Shown: one piece after another, positions 59,676 to 64,000 of the stretch
Layout of the letters: the number at the start of each line of letters is the position of its first letter
Position numbering within the stretch: position 1 is the stretch's first letter
Source of the DNA: Streptomyces zinciresistens K42
Lineage (GTDB): Bacteria > Actinomycetota > Actinomycetes > Streptomycetales > Streptomycetaceae
Length of the DNA stretch: 64,000 nt
NCBI RefSeq assembly: GCF_000225525.1
Contig: NZ_AGBF01000001.1
Location: 186,001 to 250,000 of the forward strand
Direction of reading: 5' to 3'
The notes under the pieces: generated by a model
What the model saw: the letters and a program-made list of their open reading frames with translations, nothing else
Databases searched by the model: none
What the model was told of the DNA's origin: nothing
Made by a program: the position numbers and the translations under genes

Positions 59676-60259
59676 GTCGACCCCTTGTCGATCGTGGAGT
59701 CGGTGATCATCCACCTGCCGCTGCCGTACTGGGCCTTGGACGTCTGCACCTTGCGCCGGCTGGTGCTGTCGAGCTCGGACTTCTTGCCCGTCTTGCGGTT
59801 CTCGGGCACGAAGTTCGTGCTGTCGACGCAGTCGACGATCACCGCGCTCTTCGACGAGCCGCCGAGGCTGAGCGTGACCTTCGGGTCGTCCTTCAGCTTC
59901 GGCTCGCCCTTCACCACCAGGTCGTTGTTCTGGTAGTAGAAGGCCGCGGCGCGCACCTTCGCCAAGGCCTTGTCGGCGGCGTACTTCTCCAGCTGCGAGC
60001 CCTTGAACGACCCGCTGGCGTAGATCTTGACCTGTTCGGCCCACATGCCGCGGTAGGCCGCCAGCACCTGCTCCCGGGCCTGCTGCTCCGGATCAGCGGA
60101 AGGAGACGTGCTGGTGACGGGTGCAGCGGACGTCTTCTTGGCGGCCGGGGAGTCGGAGTCGGTGCCGCAGCCGGCCAGGAGCACAGCGGCGCCCAGACCC
60201 AACGCGGCCGCCGTGCGGATCTTCGCGGCCTTCGTGACGTCGGCCTTGGACAGTGCCAT
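59669..60259 (-). CDS. Lipoprotein of the Tad locus
   Basis: A 196-residue lipoprotein. Two in-frame starts are close; ATG 60259 is eight bases after GAGGGGG and is preferred over ATG 60265. The lipobox is VLLAGC with the lipid-attached Cys at 31. The mature protein has a Ser/Thr-rich linker and a globular part with EQVLAAYRGMWAEQVKIYASG, recalling NTF2-like or pilus-associated lipoproteins. It is the first Tad gene and starts 86 bp downstream of the double-HTH regulator. Confidence 0.85.
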   Translation of the reverse strand: MALSKADVTKAAKIRTAAALGLGAAVLLAGCGTDSDSPAAKKTSAAPVTSTSPSADPEQQAREQVLAAYRGMWAEQVKIYASGSFKGSQLEKYAADKALAKVRAAAFYYQNNDLVVKGEPKLKDDPKVTLSLGGSSKSAVIVDCVDSTNFVPENRKTGKKSELDSTSRRKVQTSKAQYGSGRWMITDSTIDKGSTC

Positions 60260-60344
60260 TGACATATCCCCCTCAATCGTGGTCGTGGAAGTACACCGTC
60301 CGGCCCCCGGAGAGGCCCGGGTCAGCCGGCGGGGCCCATGCGAA

Positions 60345-60878
60345 CTAAGGAGCGTACGCGGCCAACCTGCGCCCCGGCATGGTCATTTCTCTCGCCGCTC
60401 GTGTTCCGCAGCGCTTGGGCCGCGCAGGCGCCCTCAGGGCGCGGCGCCGGGTGTGGAGAGCCGAGCGGGCCACCACGTCGAAGGGTCTGCCGAGGAGCTC
60501 GGCCAGCTCGCGCAGGAGCGCCGGCTCCGGTATGAGGACGCCCCGTTCGATCCTTGACCAGCGGGCCTGCGGCAGACCGAGCGACCTCGCAAGGTCGCGC
60601 TGCCGGACGCCGCCCTCCACTCTCAGCCGGGCCAGATCCTCGGTCTCGACCGGCACCAGCAGTGACCGAATCTCCACACCGAGCGCCCTGGCCAACGCAA
60701 CGAGCGTGCTCAACTGCGGCACGCGCGCTCCGACTTCGTACAGGCTGACATGGGCAGCGCTCAGGCACGGCTCGTACTGTGACGCGGACCGGGCCAACTC
60801 CTCCCGCGACAGATTCACGCCTGTGCGTTCGCTCAGCAGCGCGGCCGGAGCAAAGTCGGTCACTCCGCGACCGGCCAC
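60345..60878 (-). CDS. Double helix-turn-helix regulator (tandem XRE)
   Basis: A 177-residue protein from GTG 60878, chosen because AAGGA lies seven bases upstream. Two XRE-type HTH units are visible: LSERTGVNLSREELARSASQY through VPQLSTLVALARALGVEI (about 14-70), and RLRVEGGVRQRDLARSLGLPQARWSRIERG (about 84-115). Two such domains in one small protein are unusual. It lies upstream of the Tad operon on the same strand and is the obvious candidate for its regulator. Confidence 0.82.
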   Translation of the reverse strand: MAGRGVTDFAPAALLSERTGVNLSREELARSASQYEPCLSAAHVSLYEVGARVPQLSTLVALARALGVEIRSLLVPVETEDLARLRVEGGVRQRDLARSLGLPQARWSRIERGVLIPEPALLRELAELLGRPFDVVARSALHTRRRALRAPARPKRCGTRAAREMTMPGRRLAAYAP

Positions 60879-61139
60879 CGTCACGTCCTTCCCGCACGAA
60901 CACGGTCCGGCGAGTCCGCGCGCTCCCCATCGCCGCGGCCGACATCGACGCAATTGAGCGCATCTGACACCCCCTCCGCCCGCAACAGCACAGCCTTCGA
61001 CAACCACCGCTCCGCCGTGAATCTGAGCGGTGATCAACCCGAATCTGACACCGAACCCCAAGCCCGTCAAGATCGTTTTGTGATGGTTTGTCCGCTTTGA
61101 TTGTTCGAGTATTTGCAGGCAAGCAGCATTGCGCGGACG

Positions 61140-61535
61140 TCACTTCGCAGCCGCCGATGTCTGGTCCTTCCCGCGGCGTGACGCGCTGCGCTTCACCGCG
61201 GCACCGGCCGCCGAGGCGCGCCGGTGTGCCGCGTCGACGACGGCGAACGAGGCGAGGAACGCGTAGAGGCACGCGGCGACACCCGCGCAGAAGGCGCCGA
61301 CTGCGGCGGGCAGAACCAGCAGGCGGCCCCATGGCGCCGGCAGGTAGATCGTCGTCATCAGCGTGCCGACGAGGCTGACGGCGAGCAGCGTGAAGAGCAC
61401 GGCCCGCCCGATGGCGCGCGCCGTGGTCATCTCGGCGGGTGCCCCTCCAGCGCCGGCCCCACGCCACAGCAGCCGGCGCACACGTGCCGCCTTGCCACGT
61501 GCTGCGGAGACAACGACCTCAGAAACTGGCTTCAT
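61140..61535 (-). CDS. Membrane protein of unknown function
   Basis: A 131-residue protein from ATG 61535 with AAGGGA six bases upstream. Two transmembrane helices are present (AVLFTLLAVSLVGTLMTTIYL and LLVLPAAVGAFCAGVAACLYAFL), with basic cytoplasmic ends. No family is recognised. It follows the Nudix gene on the same strand after 87 bp. Confidence 0.7.
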   Translation of the reverse strand: MKPVSEVVVSAARGKAARVRRLLWRGAGAGGAPAEMTTARAIGRAVLFTLLAVSLVGTLMTTIYLPAPWGRLLVLPAAVGAFCAGVAACLYAFLASFAVVDAAHRRASAAGAAVKRSASRRGKDQTSAAAK

Positions 61536-61622
61536 GGGAATCCCTTGGACGGTGAGTGGGTGCCCGCTCCTACTGGGGGGCTGGGGGCGTGGGCGGGATG
61601 ATCCGCCCGGGCAGGACGGCAC

Positions 61623-62243
61623 CTATGCGGCGACGGCCTCGGGATGGCCTGCGGGCAGCGTGGGGTACCGGGACTGGACCAGGGCGAGCGCCGCCAGCGT
61701 CACGCCGCAGGTGATCCGGCCATCGGCCAGCCAGCGGGGCAGCTCCGCAGGTGCGATCCAGACGGGCTCGCTGACGGACTCCATGGCCTCCGGGCGGGCC
61801 GACTGCGTCTCCGTGGTGTCCACCGGCGCGACGAAGACATGGATCGAGGAGGCGATGATGCCGGTGTCGGCATGAATGAGGCCGAGCCGGCGCGGCGCCT
61901 CGCAGATCAGGCCTGTCTCCTCGCGCAGCTCGCGAGCGGCGGCCGCAGCGAGTTCCTCGTCGCCCTCGACGCCGCCCCGCGGGAACTCGATAGACGCGGC
62001 ATGGACGGGGTAGCGATAGGAGGGCACGAGGGCGTACCCAGCCGAGCTGACCGGAACAACGACGACGCCGTCCTGGTTCCATTGCCACCGCAGGTACTGG
62101 CCGGCGGTGCCCGACGGTGCGACCACATCGTCGTTGAACAGGGTGCCGAAGCGGTTACGGAAGACAGCGACCTCCCGGACCCGTCGTATGGGCGCCGGAA
62201 CGTCGACAGGCTGCGCGGACCTGGGCCCGGTCACTGTGGTCAC
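61623..62243 (-). CDS. Nudix hydrolase
   Basis: A 206-residue protein from GTG 62243, four bases after GAAGGAGG. The Nudix box RGGVEGDEELAAAAARELREETGL is complete. The strand EFPRGG directly before it resembles ADP-ribose pyrophosphatases. It is the third Nudix gene in the window and is not near the deazapurine operon. Probable substrate: ADP-ribose or a nucleotide sugar. Confidence 0.9.
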   Translation of the reverse strand: MTTVTGPRSAQPVDVPAPIRRVREVAVFRNRFGTLFNDDVVAPSGTAGQYLRWQWNQDGVVVVPVSSAGYALVPSYRYPVHAASIEFPRGGVEGDEELAAAAARELREETGLICEAPRRLGLIHADTGIIASSIHVFVAPVDTTETQSARPEAMESVSEPVWIAPAELPRWLADGRITCGVTLAALALVQSRYPTLPAGHPEAVAA

Positions 62244-62386
62244 TTTTGCCTCCTTCGGGGATTCCAACGCCTATAGAGGTGTCGGGATCAGACGGCGTGT
62301 GACACAGCTGGCGGAACTTTTCCCGCGAGCGGCGGCCGGGGCGCGGCCGCTGGCCGAGTACCTGGACACGGGTGAACCTCGGCGGG

Positions 62387-62422
62387 AGGCGCCTGCCCAC
62401 CTCACCCTCGGGGCAGGCGCCT
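62387..62422 (-). terminator. Perfect 12-bp stem hairpin
   Basis: Arms at 62387-62398 and 62411-62422 are exact reverse complements (AGGCGCCTGCCC) with a 12-nt loop, 20 bp after the stop of the gene at 62442. This is the standard place for a minus-strand terminator. Confidence 0.75.
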
Positions 62423-62441
62423 GAGATCTTGTCCGCCGGGT

Positions 62442-63116
62442 TCAGGCCACCAGTCGGCGCAGCCCGCTCATCACGTCTGCGTCGGCGCCGTCGAGGAGGA
62501 CGGCGAGCTGTGGGAACAGCAGCAGAGCGACAACTTCGGTGGGGGCGTGGAACCACGCGTCGTCCGGGGGCAGTTGGGTGAGCCGGGGGGCCTGTAGTGT
62601 CAGCCGCCCGTGCCGGTCGGCGTACATGGCGGGAGCGGGGGGAAAGTCGACGGAGCCACCGCGGCCGAGGGCCTGCACGAGGCGCCCGCCGCGGCCGCAG
62701 CGCACCGCGGTGGCCTTGCCGGCGGCCAACTGCTGCTGCAAGGCCTCGTCGGCGCGACCGTCGGCGGGGGAGGGGGACAGGCGGATCTGCTCGAAGACGG
62801 CGGCGTTCACCGATTTGGTGATCTCTGGTGCGCTGTCGAGCACGGTGACGGGCTTGACGGCGATGCGGGCGCCCGCCTTCGTCAGGACGACGTCCTGCTG
62901 CAGGGCTTGCCGGAGCACGTCGACGACGTCCGTACGGACCGCGGCCTCGGAGGGTTTCGTGCCCGACGCCTGCGCCCACGTGGCGGAGCCGACGGTGACG
63001 GTGACCTGTGCGGATGCCTGGATGCGTTTGCTCTGTCCAGCCGTCCCCCCATCGTGACGGGTTCTCTGGACGGCTTGGTGTTGGCCGGGTGCCGTGGCCG
63101 GGGCGGATCCGATCAC
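62442..63116 (-). CDS. Protein of unknown function
   Basis: A 224-residue protein from GTG 63116, overlapping the upstream gene as GTGA. The first 30 residues are polar and disordered. A globular part follows (EAAVRTDVVDVLRQALQQDVVLTKAGARI, NAAVFEQIRLSPSPADGRADEALQQQL). No membrane segment or known domain was seen. It is probably co-transcribed with the secreted protein gene upstream. Confidence 0.6.
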   Translation of the reverse strand: MIGSAPATAPGQHQAVQRTRHDGGTAGQSKRIQASAQVTVTVGSATWAQASGTKPSEAAVRTDVVDVLRQALQQDVVLTKAGARIAVKPVTVLDSAPEITKSVNAAVFEQIRLSPSPADGRADEALQQQLAAGKATAVRCGRGGRLVQALGRGGSVDFPPAPAMYADRHGRLTLQAPRLTQLPPDDAWFHAPTEVVALLLFPQLAVLLDGADADVMSGLRRLVA

Positions 63117-64000
63117 TTGAGAGCCCCCTCGAACATGAGGCGGTCCCCGCCGCGCTGTTCCGCGTCGACGGTCACGGGGCCCGGGACCGCGCGGGAGGGA
63201 ACGGAGACGTCGACGGTGCTCGTGGCGGTGCGATGCGGTGCGATGGGCGCGTCGTGGTAGCCGAGGCCGGCCGACGCCGTGTCCGCGGTGGTGAGCTCGG
63301 CGCCGACCAGAACCCGCACGGTGACGCCCATCCCGGGTCGGGGGTCGTCACTGTCGTTGCGCACCGACAGCTCGAGGGAGGCCTCGCGGCGTCCGTTGTC
63401 GTCCGCGGCGAGCTGCAGCGGGGAGATCCGGACGCCGTCCGGGGACCACTGACCGAGCGAGAGCCTCGCGCCTGCGGCCGCGGTGGCCGCGGGAGGGGAC
63501 GAAGCGGGGGCGGTGGCGCCCGGAACCTTGCCTTCGAAGAACACCGCGTCGGCCTGGGCCAGGCCGGCCTGCGTCGCCTCGAGCGTGACGGTGGCCCGCT
63601 GCCCTGCACTGTGCGGAGGAACGGCTACACCGACGTCGGCGGTAAACGTGGCTCCGGGCTTGACCTTGGCGCCGACGTCCGGCTTGGGGAAGCCGGCAAC
63701 GCCAGGGCCGGTGAACGGCTTCGTCTCGAGGCCGAGTTCTCCGACGCGGACGGTCACCGAGGTCTCGGGCAGCAGAGCGATATCCGTCCCGGTGTTGGTG
63801 AGCGCCACCTTTACGCGGGCCGCGGACCAGCCGGAGGGCACCGAGTCCTTCGCGGGCGGTGTCATCTCCTGCAACGAGCGGACCGTCGCCGTCCACGGTC
63901 CGCTCTCGAGCGGCTGGGCGGCACCGAAGGAAGCTATCCCGGCCGGCAGTTCGGCCGAGCCGGCCGTGGCCGGCTGCCGGGACCCGGAAGGAGCAGCGGG
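63113..64000 (-). CDS. Secreted protein with beta-sandwich repeats, N-terminus outside the window
   Basis: The frame is open to the right edge, so the N-terminus lies beyond 64000. The visible 295 residues read like two beta-sandwich (CARDB- or DUF4352-type) domains: KVALTNTGTDIALLPETSVTVRVG, then SLELSVRNDSDDPRPGMGVTVRV. The Pro/Ala-rich region at the visible start is typical of the linker after an export signal. It is likely exported. Its stop overlaps the start of the gene at 62442. Confidence 0.7.
   Translation of the reverse strand, partial: PAAPSGSRQPATAGSAELPAGIASFGAAQPLESGPWTATVRSLQEMTPPAKDSVPSGWSAARVKVALTNTGTDIALLPETSVTVRVGELGLETKPFTGPGVAGFPKPDVGAKVKPGATFTADVGVAVPPHSAGQRATVTLEATQAGLAQADAVFFEGKVPGATAPASSPPAATAAAGARLSLGQWSPDGVRISPLQLAADDNGRREASLELSVRNDSDDPRPGMGVTVRVLVGAELTTADTASAGLGYHDAPIAPHRTATSTVDVSVPSRAVPGPVTVDAEQRGGDRLMFEGALK

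Noticed and set aside
1..64000. tRNA, rRNA, integrase, transposase and CRISPR arrays
   Set aside because: None were seen on reading the window; absence of tRNA was judged by eye and not computed.

Overview
The window looks like Streptomyces or a close relative. GC is very high, GTG starts are common, start and stop codons repeatedly overlap as GTGA or ATGA, and the gene families are typical of the genus: a conservon, DUF5753/DUF397 regulator pairs, DUF5999, DUF2637 and a Tad pilus locus. I found no rRNA, tRNA, CRISPR array, transposase or integrase. The mix of plasmid-type genes and metabolite genes suggests a chromosome arm or a large linear plasmid, but the sequence does not decide between them.

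Layout. 1-9.5 kb (minus strand): a conservon in the order cvnA-B-C-D, then a CYP157-like P450 without the EXXR motif, then a CYP154-like P450. It is followed by small conserved proteins, an XRE regulator, a degenerate phosphoribosyltransferase-like protein and an EEP-family phosphatase/nuclease-like protein. 9.5-12.8 kb: a gene in which tandem GntR-type winged helices are joined to a complete GH15 glycosidase, and a set of repeat elements with an 11-bp period that includes a 39-bp perfect inverted repeat.

12.8-26.7 kb (almost all plus strand): a tightly coupled gene set that I read as an undescribed 7-deazapurine (pyrrolopyrimidine) pathway. It holds FolE, QueD and QueE, which make 7-carboxy-7-deazaguanine, but no QueC. 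With them are a type I phosphoribosyltransferase, a GT4 glycosyltransferase next to a PIG-L deacetylase, a WbqC-like protein, a P-loop kinase, a radical SAM/SPASM protein with an unusual CX4CX2C motif, a DegT aminotransferase, a DEDD exonuclease, a PEP-synthase-like dikinase and a HAD phosphatase. 26.7-33.8 kb (minus strand) faces it with a 2H phosphoesterase-like protein, a Nudix hydrolase, a PPC/DUF296 protein, an asparaginase and three regulators that share one N-terminal domain.

34-48 kb: an XRE/DUF397 pair, a methyltransferase with a TTA codon, many unknown proteins, a prepilin peptidase, DUF2637 and CoiA-like proteins, and a second LexA next to a Y-family polymerase paralogue that appears catalytically dead. 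Both SOS genes have LexA-box-like sequences upstream. 48.4-60.3 kb: a complete Tad-type pilus operon whose last gene is a membrane protein combining two LysM domains with a SARP-like winged helix/BTAD output domain. 60.3-64 kb: a double-HTH regulator, a membrane protein, a Nudix hydrolase, and the end of a secreted protein that runs off the window.
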